Source of the DNA: Kingdonia uniflora
Taxonomy: Eukaryota > Streptophyta > Magnoliopsida > Ranunculales > Circaeasteraceae
Assembly (NCBI GenBank): GCA_014058105.1
Contig: JACGCM010001245.1
Coordinates: forward strand, 806,001 to 870,000
Reading direction: 5' to 3'
Length of the DNA stretch: 64,000 bases
The position numbers and the translations under genes were made by a program. How positions within the stretch are numbered: the first letter of the stretch is position 1; every line of letters begins with the position of its first letter. Under the pieces are notes generated by a model that saw only the letters and a list, made by a program, of their open reading frames with translations, searched no databases and was not told where the DNA came from. Positions 34,003 to 45,904 of this stretch are shown piece by piece.

Positions 34003-35945
34003 TTGAAGCTAGATGATAAAAGTGCGAAAAATGTCTTTGTGGGTTATGATTCTCGCTCAAAAGGCTACAAATTGTACAATCCCAATGATGGAAAGACAAT
34101 TATGAGTAGAGATGTTGAATTCAACGAAGAAGACACGCGGAATTATAATACCAAAGAAGTTGATTATGAGATTTTTGCATGGGACGGAGAAGACACTCAA
34201 GTACCTTAAGAACTTCTGATGCCAACTACTTCGCCTCAATCTCCATTGCTGCAACCTCGTGATGACTCATCATCTTTCAGAGAAAGTTCAAATGAGAAGA
34301 CACCACAATTTAAAAGCTTAACGGAACTTTATGAAGTAATTCAAGTTATCGGTGGAAATAATCAAACACTTTTTTGTCTTCTTGCCGATTGTGAACCACT
34401 TGGATTTGATGATGTGGCACAACATCCAAATGGGAGATAAACCATGGATGATAAAATCAAGGCGATCGAGAGAAATAATACATGGGAATTAACTTCCCTT
34501 CCTAAGGGGAAAAAGGCCATAGGAGTCAAGTGGGTGTACAAAGAAAAAAAACGTGCCAATGGGGAAGTTGAGAGATACAAAACACGATTGGTCGTCAAAG
34601 GATACAAGCAACGGTATGGGATTGACTATGATGAGGTATTTGCTCCGGTAGCTCGCTTGGAAACTATAAGATTAATAATTTCCTTAGCGGCTCAAAATAG
34701 TTGGAAAATTTATCAAATGGACGTGAAGTCCGCATTCTTGAATGGCTTTCATGAGGAGGAGGTTTATATTGAACAACCATTGGGGTACATCAAGAAAGGC
34801 CATGAAAATAATGTTTTAAAGTTGAAAAGGGCGCTTTATGGTTTAAAGCAAGCTCCAAGGGCATAGAATTGTAGAATCGACAAATACTTTCAAGATAACA
34901 ACTTCATCAAATGCCCATATGAACATGCTCTTTACACAAAGGTGAATGAAAATGGAGACATGTTTCTTGTTTGCTTGTACGTGGATGATCTAATTTTCAC
35001 AGGAAATAATCCGAACATGTTCGAGGAGTTCAAGAGATTTATGGTATGAGAATTCGAGATAACCGACATTGGTATAATGTCATTCTTTCTTGGAATTAAA
35101 GTGAAGCAAACGGAGAAAAGTATTTTTATCTCTTAAGAAGGTTATGCGAAAGAAGTTCTCAAGAAATTCAAGATGAAAAATTGTCAACCCGTGCAAACAC
35201 CCGTAGAATGTGGCATTAAGTTGTCAAAATATGATAATGGAGAACTTGTTGATCCAACAATGTTCAAAAGCTTGGTTGGGAGTCTTCGAAATTTGACATG
35301 TACAAGACCGGATATTCTTTATGGTGTTAGACTAATTAGCCGGTATATGGAATAACCATCATCCGTTCACTTGAAGACGGCAAAGAGGATCCTTCGATAC
35401 ATCAAAGGTACTTGTGATCATGAATTATTTTACTCATCATCTAATAACTTTGAACTTGCAAGCTATTCTGATAGTGATTGGCGAAGAGATATTGATGATA
35501 GAAAGAGCACTATCAGATATGTGTTCTTTATGGGAGATACCACTTTTAGATGGTACTCAAAGAAGCAACCGATCGTGACTCTTTGCACATGTGATGCCGA
35601 GTATGTTGCCGCCTCATCAGGAGTTTGTCATGCACTTTGGCTACGAAGTATGCTCAATGAACTTCAAATTCGTCAAGATAAATCGACAAAGATTTGTGTT
35701 GATAATATGTCTGTAATAGCCTTAGCCAAAAATCCCATTTTTCATTAAAGGAGCAAACACATCGACATACGTTACCACTTTATTCGAGAGTGTATGAAGA
35801 AGAAATATATTGAACTCAATTACGTCCGTACTCATGATCAAGTTGCGGATATATTCACGGAGCCTCTCAAAGTTGGCGTATTCACGAAATTGAAGGGGAT
35901 GCTTGGAATGGTCGATGGACAAAAATTAAGCTTAGAGGAGGATGT
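34003..35945 (+). pseudogene. Copia reverse transcriptase and RNase H
   Basis: RT begins near 34444 with NNTWELTSLPKGKKAIGVKW and continues with RLVVKGYKQRYGIDYDEVFA, then MDVKSAFLNG; the catalytic YVDDLIFTGN lies at about 34978-35005. RNase H follows with SYSDSDWRRDIDDRKSTIRY and CDAEYVAASSGVCHALWL (35450-35640) and ends HIDIRYHFIRE. At least four in-frame stops (for example 34864, 35047, 35353 and 35746) inactivate it. Confidence 0.9.
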
Positions 35946-36261
35946 TGAAAGTTAAGCTTAATTGGTGCACATTTTTTAAGGCTACTTTGTGTACAAATAA
36001 AATATGAAAATGTTCAAAAAGATCGACCTTTCACATTTTTGTAACCTACTTTCGTTTTCAATTTTGTGTGGTTTATTCGGGTGATGTAAAACCTCTTAAA
36101 TGGGTAGTGGAGTGTGTAAACACTTATCTAGTACCTATATTCAGGTGCAGAGACTTTGTTTTAAAATATGAGTTCAAGAATATATCAATATATGAGTGTT
36201 CTTTGCCTATTTATCTTATAATCCGAAAATCATCATTTCATTTCATTGTTTATATCCAACA
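35943..36261 (+). repeat. 3' LTR of the Ty1/copia element
   Basis: TGTTGAAAG ... ATCCAACA, preceded by the polypurine tract and followed by the TGGCA duplication. Confidence 0.94.
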
Positions 36262-36915
36262 TGGCATTGATACGAAACCATTAAGTCTCAATTTAGATAC
36301 TTTACCTAGAGGTATACGAATTGATGCTTCTTCCGATCAAGGTTTATTGTGCTGTTCAAATGGTGAAGGAGTTAAATATCAAAGTTATTATGTGTGCAAA
36401 CCTACAACGAGACAATGGAGTTATGGAGAAAATGACAATGGTGGTATCGTTCGTATCCGTTACAATTCACTATTGTTCGTCTCTCAAGGCTGAAATCGCA
36501 CCCCAAGTCTAGGTAAGTGTTATACAATTTACTTGTCCTAAGGTTAATTATGAATTTTAATATAATAGTTGTAACTGTAGTTTTGTTTATGAAACTTTCA
36601 TAAGCAAAATTGAAATTGGTAATATCTTTTGTTATCTTTTATGCTTGTAACAAGAACTTATCACAAGTTACTTTTTTGCTTATATTTGTGTTGGTATGAT
36701 TCATGTTTACAAGTTATGAAGGATTCATGTTTACTTCATTGTTAATTTGTTATAGGGTTTATGAAGAATTCTATCATCTAAGATACGAGATCTTTAATTC
36801 AGAGCTTTGGAAATGGAAACAAATAGAGGACATAAAATTACCATATCCTATTTCTCTTCAATATAGTCCTGCAATTTTCACAAATGCAACATTTTATTGA
36901 TTTACATACCATAAA
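36262..36915 (+). pseudogene. F-box protein pseudogene, C-terminal piece (F-box-associated domain)
   Basis: Joined in frame to the piece ending at 31525 (GGID across the duplication). It continues LSLNLDTLPRGIRIDASSDQ, GLLCCSNGEGVKYQSYYVC and KPTTRQW, the start of the F-box-associated beta-propeller-like domain, breaks after about 36495, and resumes at 36750 with EEFYHLRYEIFNSELWKWKQ followed by IEDIKLPYP. It ends in FY-stop-FTY, where the family has a Trp, just before the next LTR element at 36916. No intron-like signal explains the break, so it is decayed. Confidence 0.8.
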
Positions 36916-37223
36916 TGATGTAAACTGATTACACGGAAGCCAATAATCAAGAAGAACACCAGATTAACAAAAATAATTAAGTTATTGAGGAACCCTAATT
37001 TTATTAACTAGAACTCTTGTTCTGAACAAGACTAACTTAACTGTATTAACAAAGAAACAAATAACTTAGGCCTCCCCTTTTATAGAATACCTAAGAAATA
37101 AATAGCCTAGGCCTCCTCTTTTATAGAACACAAAGGGTGTTAGAATTAGGAACCCTAATTCTAATTAAAATAGACTCCTACTAAAACTAGGAAACTGCTC
37201 ATAACCTAGGTTAAACATCTCCA
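36916..37223 (-). repeat. 3' LTR of the pol-less element
   Basis: Contains an internal partial duplication absent from the other LTR: CTTTTATAGAA(T/C)AC occurs twice (about 37078 and 37118), which explains its greater length. Confidence 0.8.
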
Positions 37224-37928
37224 GTGGACAAAATCAAGGGGCGATGCTCCAGAGGACTCACGTATGTATGTGCATCCCAGTCTTTTTGTCTTCATCCCGT
37301 ATAGCGTGCATGAAATTTGTATGGTAGAACTCTTCTAGAAATCTTGAAGACTTCTGCAGAATTTTCCGTACCCAGATATTGTACTCAAGAGGGGGGGGAA
37401 CGATATCATCGCCGATATCCTTACATCAATTAGCGTCTGAAATAAAAAAACTGTAAAATTAATATTGTCCGCTCCTCAAAACCTGCTATAAAACCTTCCC
37501 AAAATAGATCAACATATGGACACAATTTTTCGTATCGGGCCATCATCTCCCTTATACGAATAAATATTTGAATAGCCCGGACAGTATTATGCGTGAGTGG
37601 AACTGTTGGACAATGTTGACCTGCATCTCGTGTTTCGTACGTGTCTCCTGAATCCATTGTTGTATGGCACGATAATTGGTAGTTATTGTTGGAGTGACTA
37701 CGCTAGCACTAGCTCGACTCGCTTCAGGTTTTAACTGCTGAAGGGGTTTTAATTGATGTGCATGGACCACATGCTTTTTAATTATTTTCCCACCCAAATT
37801 TGAATTGCAAACTTGGTGTACTTTATGGGCCTGAGTTGGTTCACGAGTCAGCTCATGCGTGTCCTGAGGTCGGCATGCCCAAGAGATGTAAAAACTATTT
37901 TTATCTCTCTTCTTTATTTCTTGCAACT

Positions 37929-38880
37929 CTATGAATTGCCGACAATTTTGCCGATCATCCCCGACGATCTGGCTACAATATCGCCTTCATCACATATCGA
38001 CAAGCTTCCATTGGCTCTGTTGATTACTTCGTTTGTAGGGATTGTTGAACTTTTGACCGAGAATAGAAAGCATGTGTTGACATCTCCGAGGCTTTTCTCA
38101 TATTCATTACCCATTTGGACAATCGTCTGCGGTGTTGTCATTGGACCCAACGTGGCCGAGGTTATTTTTTGAGGTGTCATAATCCGTGTCTCGGAGAGAA
38201 GTTGACTCGGCAGAGGATCTTTTCTTGCTTTAGGAACTCGGGGACTCAATGTGTGCAATTGTTTTGTTGGTGGGTCTGTTTGTACATGACTTAGGCCCGC
38301 AGCTTTGGTAACAGATGGGCTTCTTGGATGTGTGCAATTTTTTTGTGCATGGGCAAGTTGTGTTTTTCTTGGGTCCAACAGCTATAGTTTGGGCCTGTTT
38401 GGATCCAACAGTTTGGTTTTAGATCTGGTGCGATCGAGCTGAACTTGGAACTAACCCGTGTGGGTTAAAAGGAATCCATGAGCAACCCTTCTCTTTCCCA
38501 AACAGACCTACGACAGGGATAATTTTCTTCAGACTATCGACTTCCTCTTCGGTAGTCGGGATCGTACTTATCTCAATACTCATTTAGAACCTTGTGGGGG
38601 CATCAACTAAATTGTAAAACGCCGGTAATCTTCTTGGATTTTGAACCATCGTGGCCATAATGTGCTCATGTGGTTTGCGTTGATCCGTAACGCTAGGGAT
38701 GCCGGAGAACTCCTAGTTCTCCGGCGTGGTGTGACTTGGTCTGAACGTACTTATCTCCATCTTCGTAAACTCGTAGGATTTATTAAAATAACTCGGATTG
38801 AGCGCTCACGAGTTCTAAAAAAAACTCATGTGTTGCATTCATTTCCTCGAATCGAAAGATTATAACCTCGCTCTGATACC
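37929..38880 (-). pseudogene. Gag-like remnant of the pol-less element
   Basis: Starts near 38850 with [19 protein letters not shown] then stops; the downstream frame 37929-38378 is rich in Pro, Thr, Ser and Lys and encodes no recognised domain. The start and surrounding DNA match the intron-10 chromovirus, including a TCATGGCCA or TCGTGGCCA block, so the two probably share one Gag family. Confidence 0.6.
38701..38725. other. Perfect hairpin in the pol-less element
   Basis: Eleven-base arms GCCGGAGAACT and AGTTCTCCGGC around a 3-base loop. The related chromovirus sequence near 27510 lacks the second arm. Confidence 0.85.
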
Positions 38881-38884
38881 ACTT

Positions 38885-39160
38885 TGATATAAACTGATTA
38901 CGCGAAATTCAATAATTAAGAAGAACACCAGATTAACCAAAAAAATTAGGTTCTTGAGGAGCCCTAATTTTATTAACTAGAACTTTTATTCTGAACAAGA
39001 CTAACTTCACTAAATTAACTGTATTAACTAAAAAACAAATAACCTAGGCCTCCCCTTTTATAGAACACAAGGGGGGTTAGAATTAGGAAACCTAATTCTA
39101 ATTGAAATAGACTCCTACTAAAATTGGGGAACTGCTCATAACCTAGTTTGGACCTCTTCA
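38885..39160 (-). repeat. 5' LTR of the pol-less element
   Basis: TGATATAAACTG ... CCTCTTCA, directly beside the Met-tRNA primer site. Confidence 0.82.
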
Positions 39161-39197
39161 ACATAGCTTAAGCTAAAAACTAAAATACAAAATATAA

Positions 39198-39790
39198 TGG
39201 CCTAATCTTGTAGCTCGAAATGGCTAGTAATTGGCTTTTACACTAATGTACCTATGACAAAATCTAATATAAAGCAAGAAATGACACATGTGATTTAGCG
39301 TGAAAAACCTTTGAATTGGTAAAAAACCACGACCTCGAGCTGAGGGTTTTAGTAACAGTAACTTTTATTGCTTGAGGCTGATATCGTATTACAAGTGATC
39401 TCTCGAACTAGAAATACTTAATCTTATAAATAGGAAGTTTTGTGTTTAGAGTATAGAATATCTGGTTTTCTCAGTGGTTTTTTATGTGTTTCTTTCGAGT
39501 CCCTGTCTCTTCTGGAACTTTTGTTTTATATAGACCTTACCCGTAGCTCGTTATCGTGATGAAGTACATTCTCTAAATAATGAGGTAAGTGGTGGTTGAC
39601 TGCGTAACTGTTGAGTTCGTTAGAGACAGGTGTCTTTGGTTGGTTCATATTCTTCTGCTGTGCTCGATCCAAGTTCTTTATTAGTTCGTGGGATAGGTGG
39701 TACTGTTGACTGTTCATGTCACGTGTAAAATGTATGAGTCTGATATGAAGGTAGCTTGAATTGGGTTAAGCCAAGGGATAGGTCCCTACA
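39198..39790 (-). repeat. 3' LTR of Tat copy 2
   Basis: TGGCCTAATC ... GGTCCCTACA on the plus strand. Confidence 0.92.
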
Positions 39791-41350
39791 ATCGCCCCCT
39801 CGCAACTGAAGGCACGAGTGTCTTTGGTTGAGAAAGAATATGTGGATTTACGGTATTGGAAGTTGAAAAAAAATGATGTATTTAATGTTGATTTAACTGG
39901 TATGGAATGGGTATTTGTTTTTTATGGAGGGATGTATCTACATTGAATGACGATGGAAAAGACTGGTGTATATGATGCTTGGGGTTCTGTGAGTAGCGCT
40001 TTTGAATGATGTTGTATTGGAAATGTACCTGCTCAATAAATACGATGGTTATATAAATAGTACATATATTGTGGATTTTGGCAATGCATGTTGTTGTTGA
40101 AAATACTCTTTGGATTCTTGAGTGATAATGGTGAAGACCCGGAGAACGGTGTATGAAGAGAGATTCGTTGCTGAAATATAAATATTCAAGTTAAGATACT
40201 TCGGGGATCAATCTGTGAAGATGCCCACCCCAATTCATGTACCACCAACGTATCACGGCATGTCGGAAGATGAAGCGGCTGAAGCTGAAGAGGATTTTTA
40301 CTGTATGTAGAGATTTTATTACGTTATCTTGACATGCAAGCAACGTTGGAGGTGTCTCCGCATCCTTGCAGAAGATAAGTTTGAGGAGACAGATGTGGGG
40401 GATGTATATTTGTGAGGCAGTATCGCCGGTATCCTACAAAGGATTGGATTCTAAGGTAGGACTCCATATCGCCTCAATCAACTCTTTGTCTATGGGGGTT
40501 ACGGAGGAAGAGGCAATGGTGGTATAGGAGGGAGATGAGAAATGCAAGTCTTGCCCCTGCACAATCATTGTTTCTTGGCGATGAGAAGGCCTTCTATTTA
40601 AAGAGTTGGTTCAAGCACTGATGTCTTTGCTTCCATGTTTAGATTTCGACCAAACTCAGTTTCTTGTCGAAATAAATGATGTGAAGAAGGATGGATGTTT
40701 AGTGATTTCCAGTTCAATTTTGCTTCAAAAGATTTTTGGAGTGAAACATCACTAAAAAGTTATATGACTTTGAGAATGAAATAAAAGACTTGTTATCTGT
40801 AGAGTACCTGAAAGACTTGTTATCTGTGAAGTACGTGAAAGAAATGTTATCTGTAAAGTATCTGTAATTGATATTCGAGCTTAATAAAAATATTTTATTC
40901 AAACTCTGTGTTAATAGATAGAAGTAACTCTTGTGATTGAATTCGGGCAATAAGGAATACAGATATGTATGAGTAGATGACGAAATATAATATATGAGAT
41001 CAAACTAGAACGTATATTTTAGTAATCGAACTGTGAAAAATGTGTCTGTAAAATAGAATATGTGTAAAAATCTATTTCGAACTAAATAACTTAGAATTAT
41101 GGGGGGTGAATATTGTATAAGATAAATAATTTGCAATAATTAGAAATTCAAGCTCAGAGTGATCTCTCGTGAAATGTTGAATTGGAGGGCAAATTAGCTC
41201 GAAATGAGATAGGACGAATCCAAAGGGGTCGATCTGGGTAGATAGGTTCAAATAACTTTCTTATTAGGATCTTAGGGTTTCTTGCTATGAAAAAATAGAA
41301 TATACATATACAAAATGTGGGGGATTTGAAGTAATCTAGAAAATTATATA
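39791..41350. other. Tat copy 2, 3' non-coding part
   Basis: No conserved domain seen. A 28-bp repeat with core GACTTGTTATCTGT occurs about three times at 40785-40870. Confidence 0.5.
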
Positions 41351-41353
41351 AAT

Positions 41354-42280
41354 ATGGGGAAATGCGATTTAAAGAGGAGGAAGAAAAAGAATATGATGAG
41401 GACTCGATCTGTAAGAGTTTGTCAAGCTGCTGAAGGATGGTTGGCAATAAAGATAGCTGAAGTGCGACAGAGGATTTTTGGGCTGTTAGATTATGATTAT
41501 GACTTACCAGAGTCCAAATATCAGTTTGAAGGTTTAGATTTGAGGGTTAGGAAACTTGAGTTAGGACGTTGCTTTTAGGAGGAGCTATTCAGGGAAGTAA
41601 TTCTAGAGCCTTCATCTCGAAAAGAGGTTATGAGGCAAATTACTGTGGAAGAGATCGAGGAGGAAGATGTGAGGATTGCTGGAGGTGAACTGATTAAGTG
41701 TGGCTCCCCAGGACAACTAGGATGTTTCATGTATAATTATATATGAGGGAGTGAATTGTATGAGGTTGAATAAATGTAGTGAGAATGATGTTCTGAATAT
41801 GTCATGATTTGTTACAAATATTGTTTGCGACTGGTGTGAAATAAAAGATTTGAATTTGGAAAAGTGGGAGCTTCGGAAATGATGTCAACAGTTATATAAA
41901 TAGAAGAAGCAAGAATAGAAAAAGCATGTAGCTTTAATTTTTGTTTATTGTGTAATTGCAGGAAAAGTTTATTTGTGTATAAGTGTTGATTCATCATGAG
42001 TGTGGGGAAGTCAGAGGGAGATTTGGGTAGGATAGATGAGAATATATTAAAGTATAAGGCAGAGGACAATGATGGGAAGGTGTTTTTACCAAAATGGTGC
42101 AAAGCGTCTGACATTAATTATGGAAGGGACACCTCGGTTTTAAAATCGATGGTAGCTCGTGCGAGGCCCAATAACTGCCAACAGATAGAGAGAGAAACTA
42201 TAAATAATACTTCATCTTCCTCATTCAAACGTTTATCAACTTCTGAAAAATTGAAGAACAGTGGGAGAGAAAAAAAATAA
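41354..42280 (+). pseudogene. Upstream antisense frames of Tat copy 2, function unknown
   Basis: Two frames on the strand opposite to gag-pol. The first (41354-41578) is basic, starting MGKCDLKRRKKK and containing AAEGWLAIKIAEVRQRIFGL. The second (41996-42280) is acidic then Ser/Lys-rich, starting MSVGKSEGDLGRID. I do not recognise either. They lie upstream of and on the same strand as the antisense transposon-domain region and may be its 5' part or separate small frames. Confidence 0.4.
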
Positions 42281-42679
42281 CAGAGATTCACGTGAGAGAT
42301 TAGACGAGAGTTTTCATTAATCAAGACGAAAAAAAGTTAGGAAGGCAGAATCAAGACGTTGGTTGTACAACAGCGTTGTAAAGGATGGATTTGGCACTGC
42401 TTCAAATTCATATTCAAACATTGAAGGTTAGTAAGCAATATATGATATTGTGAATGTGTGTTTGAAAGATTTTTGTGGCTTTCAAATTTCTAAAAATTAC
42501 TATATATATAGTAACCTATAAAAATTTGTTTGGTATCTGTGTGAAAAAGAAATACGATATGATATATGTATATGTATGATGGATATGTAAAAGATAATGA
42601 TAGAATACCTGGACTTGTATGTAGGTCGAGCGTGAGGAATATCCGTGTAGAATCAAGCCTCATCCTTAGACTTGTAATT

Positions 42680-45600
42680 GAGATGTAGACTTCAATTGAT
42701 ATGGAAACGTCGACCTCTGGTCGTACTGTTGAGTCTGATAATGTAAGATCTATAAATGTAGAATCTGATAGGGAGGACGAAGTAGTATTTGCTCAATTTC
42801 CAGATTTCTCTAGATAATTGGTCTCATACCCTCTGAACTCTGATGTTTTTAGAGAGTTTTGTAAATCCAAAGCTCTTGTAGGGAGAATATGGGGTAACAT
42901 TGTAGAACATGCTGGTAGGCAGATCAGAGGTTGTACTGTAGAAGCTGGGGAGGAGCATTTCTTTTTATTGCCTAACTTCGAGAAGGAGAAATCAGATAGG
43001 GGGTGAATGAATCGATCTCCTTAGAGTATTTTGATGGAAACGTCCAGGGTGACCTGAACGAGAGTTTTATGTGTTACCTGCCTTAGTTGGAGTATGGATT
43101 GAGTTTACCCTTTAGCAATCTGGTTAAAGGTATAATGAATATCATAAGGGCTTGTCCAGCTCAACTTAATGGGGGCATGTGGGATGTGATCAATGTCTAT
43201 GAGAGTTTGAATAGGATGTGGGTGGAAAATGAGGTGGAAAGAAAAATATCTCCTGATGTCATTTTGTAGTTTTATGGTGTGAAAAATTATTCTGCAACTG
43301 GAGGTGAATACTTCTTTTCGAGTTTGTCTTGACCGATTTTCTTCGATCTGAATTCAGTAGGTCGAATGTGGAATGATAATGTGATATAGGTGAAAGGTGA
43401 TTGCCTTCAGAGAGAAGATGAAGAACCCATGGAACTTCTGTATAGGACTGTGATGAAAAGTAAGTAATAGTGTATAATATCGAACTGTTGTAATTGAATA
43501 TTGTTATGTTGTTTGATAATATATTGTGTTTGATCGACAGGTCCTCAGTCAAAGCTGAAGAAGAAGGAGTCCCTGTTAGATACAGTTACTTAAGAAGGGG
43601 TTGAGCTCGAGGTGATTCTAAAGGACCTTGGTATTAATAGAAATAAGCGAGCTAACAGTAGGTCCGAGAAGGTTTAAAAGTCTCAAGCGACGAGACTTGT
43701 GACAGGGGTTGGAGCAAGTAAGAAAAGAGGGGCTGATAGAGAGAAACGTGTGGCTTTGCCGAAGGCTACAACATTGGATTTTGCAGATGTGCCAAAATCT
43801 ACTACTTCGAGCAAGCTCGCTCAGAAGTTTCTGAAGAAGAGAATGGTGAAGCATGCAGGGATCGACCTCTGGAACCACGGGGAGTGGTGAGGTCGAAAGG
43901 GATACGAAAAAAGGGAGGGTAGGTCCTCCTGCTGATGTAATTGGGGTGAAGGTCATAGAGAATTGACCTGTTGAGGAAGATGAGCTGAGAGCTATGAAGG
44001 AAAGGATGAGGCTTATAGCTCGCAAGAGTACGGAAGAGATGAGCACAATGGTAAGTTTCGATGACTTATATGTTTTTGAACTTTGTTTTAGGATTCGAGC
44101 TAAAAATATGTTCGATTTATTACAGGCTGCTCATTTGCTGAAGGGGATATGCCTCTGGATCGAGGATGGAAAAGCTGGGCTCGAGAATGGGAAGGTGGAG
44201 CTCGAGAAGAAGGTGGCTCGATTAAAGTCTGACCTAGTTCAAGAGCGGAAGCGACTGGATTCTTTGAATGGTGTGCAGGAGGTGCAGATTAACGAGTTGA
44301 CAAAAGAAGTGCAGAAGAATCTTGACGAGGTGGTAGTTCAGTTGAGTGAGGCTGAAGAGAGCTCGAGATGACCTATCCAAATCTGAAATTGCAATAGAGC
44401 AGTTGAGTGAGGCTTTACCTGCTAAAGATATAGATTTCCAGCTAGTGCAAAGATGATGTAATGAATTGAATGAGAGGGTGGATCAACTGATGGTAGATTT
44501 GACCACGGCCAATTCGCGCGTCAAGAAGGCCGAGGCTAGAGAGAGGTCGAGGAAGAATAAAGGTGATGTCGGGGTCTGTATCGCAAAAGGGGATGTGGTT
44601 AGCCTATCAGCTCGAATTAGAGAACTAGAGGGAGATATAGCTCGCATTCAAGCTCACGTACAAAGAGGAACTGAGCATTTGAGGGAGAACCAAGGTAAGT
44701 TGGATGTTGCTCATAGTAGATAATAGGAGTTAAAGTAGGTGATTAGGGGTAAGGATTAATTGATAAGGAGGAAAGATGAATTGCTAAAGAAGTCTCCTGC
44801 TGGGGGAAGTGTAGGTAAAGACAGGAAGCTTGAGGAATGTAATGGAGTATTTTCCTGAAGGATAATCTTTGCCAATACTTTTAGTAAGGATGAGGCAATA
44901 ATAAGTTTAAACGAATAAGATTTTTCGTGGAAACTCAGTAAAGGCTGAGAAAAACCACGACCTCGAGGAAGGCTTTGATGTAAAATCTAATAGGTTGCTA
45001 GTTATTACAGCTTGTGGGGTGAGTAAAGTAAGGCAGAATAAATAGTAAAGTTATTGATCTGAATCATCTATTCTCTATATGTATTCATAGTAGATACAGG
45101 CAGTTTTCAAAAAGAAAAATAGTTTCCTATTTTGGGGGTAGTGGACGAACTTCACTAATCTCTAACGACTCTTTATTGACCAGGCACAATGGCTACATTT
45201 AGTAGGTTGAGGACTTATGGTTGTAGACGTGGCATTTTCTCGAATGCTGGACTGTCTTCGACTATGTTATGTTGGCTTATCCTCGTCGAATCTGGGAAAT
45301 ATGTTACTATAAGGATCTTTGTACTCAAGTGGCAGAATTGAGGATGATGAACCAGGCTGAGTCAGATAAAGCAGCAGAGAAGGCAAAGGAGCATAATAAT
45401 CTTATGTCCCTCTTAGATAGTCAGATGGAATGGCAAGACGCATAGTATAAAAAGTTACAAGAGCGTCATCAAAAAGTGAGAGAGAATTTTTCCAAGGTAG
45501 TTATCCCGAAGTAACGCGCTCAGAGATGTTAATGGTTGTTATTGCCTATTTTGTAGAGGAAGTGAGAAGACTTGAGTTAGAGAGAGATGCCTTGCACGAC

Positions 45601-45715
45601 TGTCTGTCAGGAAGAGGATGCATTTATAGAGCCGATGTAGATCGAGGAAACTGTATGAACACCTTGGAAATAGAGTTAGGTTCTCGACCTGCTGAATTGG
45701 TGGAGTAAGGCAGGA
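42680..45715 (+). pseudogene. Antisense ORF of the Tat element: plant gypsy-type transposon domain plus coiled coil
   Basis: The frame starts near 42701 (METSTSGRTVESD). After SYPLNSDVFREFCKSKALVG and a frameshift it reads EYGLSLPFSNLVKGIMNIIR and CPAQLNGGMWDVINVYESLN, resembling the 'putative gypsy type transposon' domain (PF04195 type) found in plant retroelements. After a stop-broken stretch and a possible intron (about 43460-43541) comes a long coiled coil: KVELEKKVARLKSDLVQERK, RVDQLMVDLTTANSRVKKAE and RLELERDALHDCLSG. Such proteins are known from the antisense ORF of Tat elements; the function is unknown. Many stops show decay. Confidence 0.75.
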
Positions 45716-45904
45716 TTACTGTAGCTATTCAAGCCTAAGATTTTATGGTTAGACGTCCTCCTATTGTAGGGGAAGGCGTTGTTGATCTCCCATCCGCAAA
45801 GAAGACTCCTTAGAAGTACTTTATAGATGTAACCTGTAGAAGTATCTGTTGTAGACATATTGAGAGATGAAAGCTAACTTTTCCTTTGCTTTATCTTATG
45901 TCTG

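Larger units (their letters stand above)
31526..36261 (+). mobile_element. Ty1/copia LTR retrotransposon inserted in the F-box pseudogene
   Basis: Identical-length LTRs of 319 bp (31526-31844 and 35943-36261), a perfect initiator-Met primer site TGGTATCAGAGC at 31848-31859, a polypurine tract AGAGGAGGA just before the 3' LTR, and an exact 5-bp duplication TGGCA (31521-31525 and 36262-36266). Domain order gag, protease, integrase, RT, RNase H is the copia order. By eye the two LTRs differ at roughly one base in ten, so the insertion is old. Several stops and frame breaks disable it. Confidence 0.95.
36916..39160 (-). mobile_element. Non-autonomous LTR element related to the intron-10 chromovirus
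   Basis: LTRs of about 308 and 276 bp (36916-37223 and 38885-39160) begin TGATGTAAACTG or TGATATAAACTG and share CCTAATTTTATTAACTAGAA and AATAGACTCCTACTAAAA. The right LTR adjoins the primer site complement CTCTGATACCACTT (TGGTATCAGAG on the minus strand). The 1.66-kb interior contains a Gag start homologous to that at 27640 ([19 protein letters not shown]) and a Pro/Ser/Thr-rich frame, but no protease, RT or integrase. Its length is too short for an autonomous element. A clear target duplication was not found and the outer LTR ends are placed by alignment only. Confidence 0.82.

Noticed and set aside
42680..45715. The antisense coiled-coil region considered as a host gene
   Set aside because: It lies within the LTR boundaries of a Tat element at the known antisense-ORF position and is full of stops.
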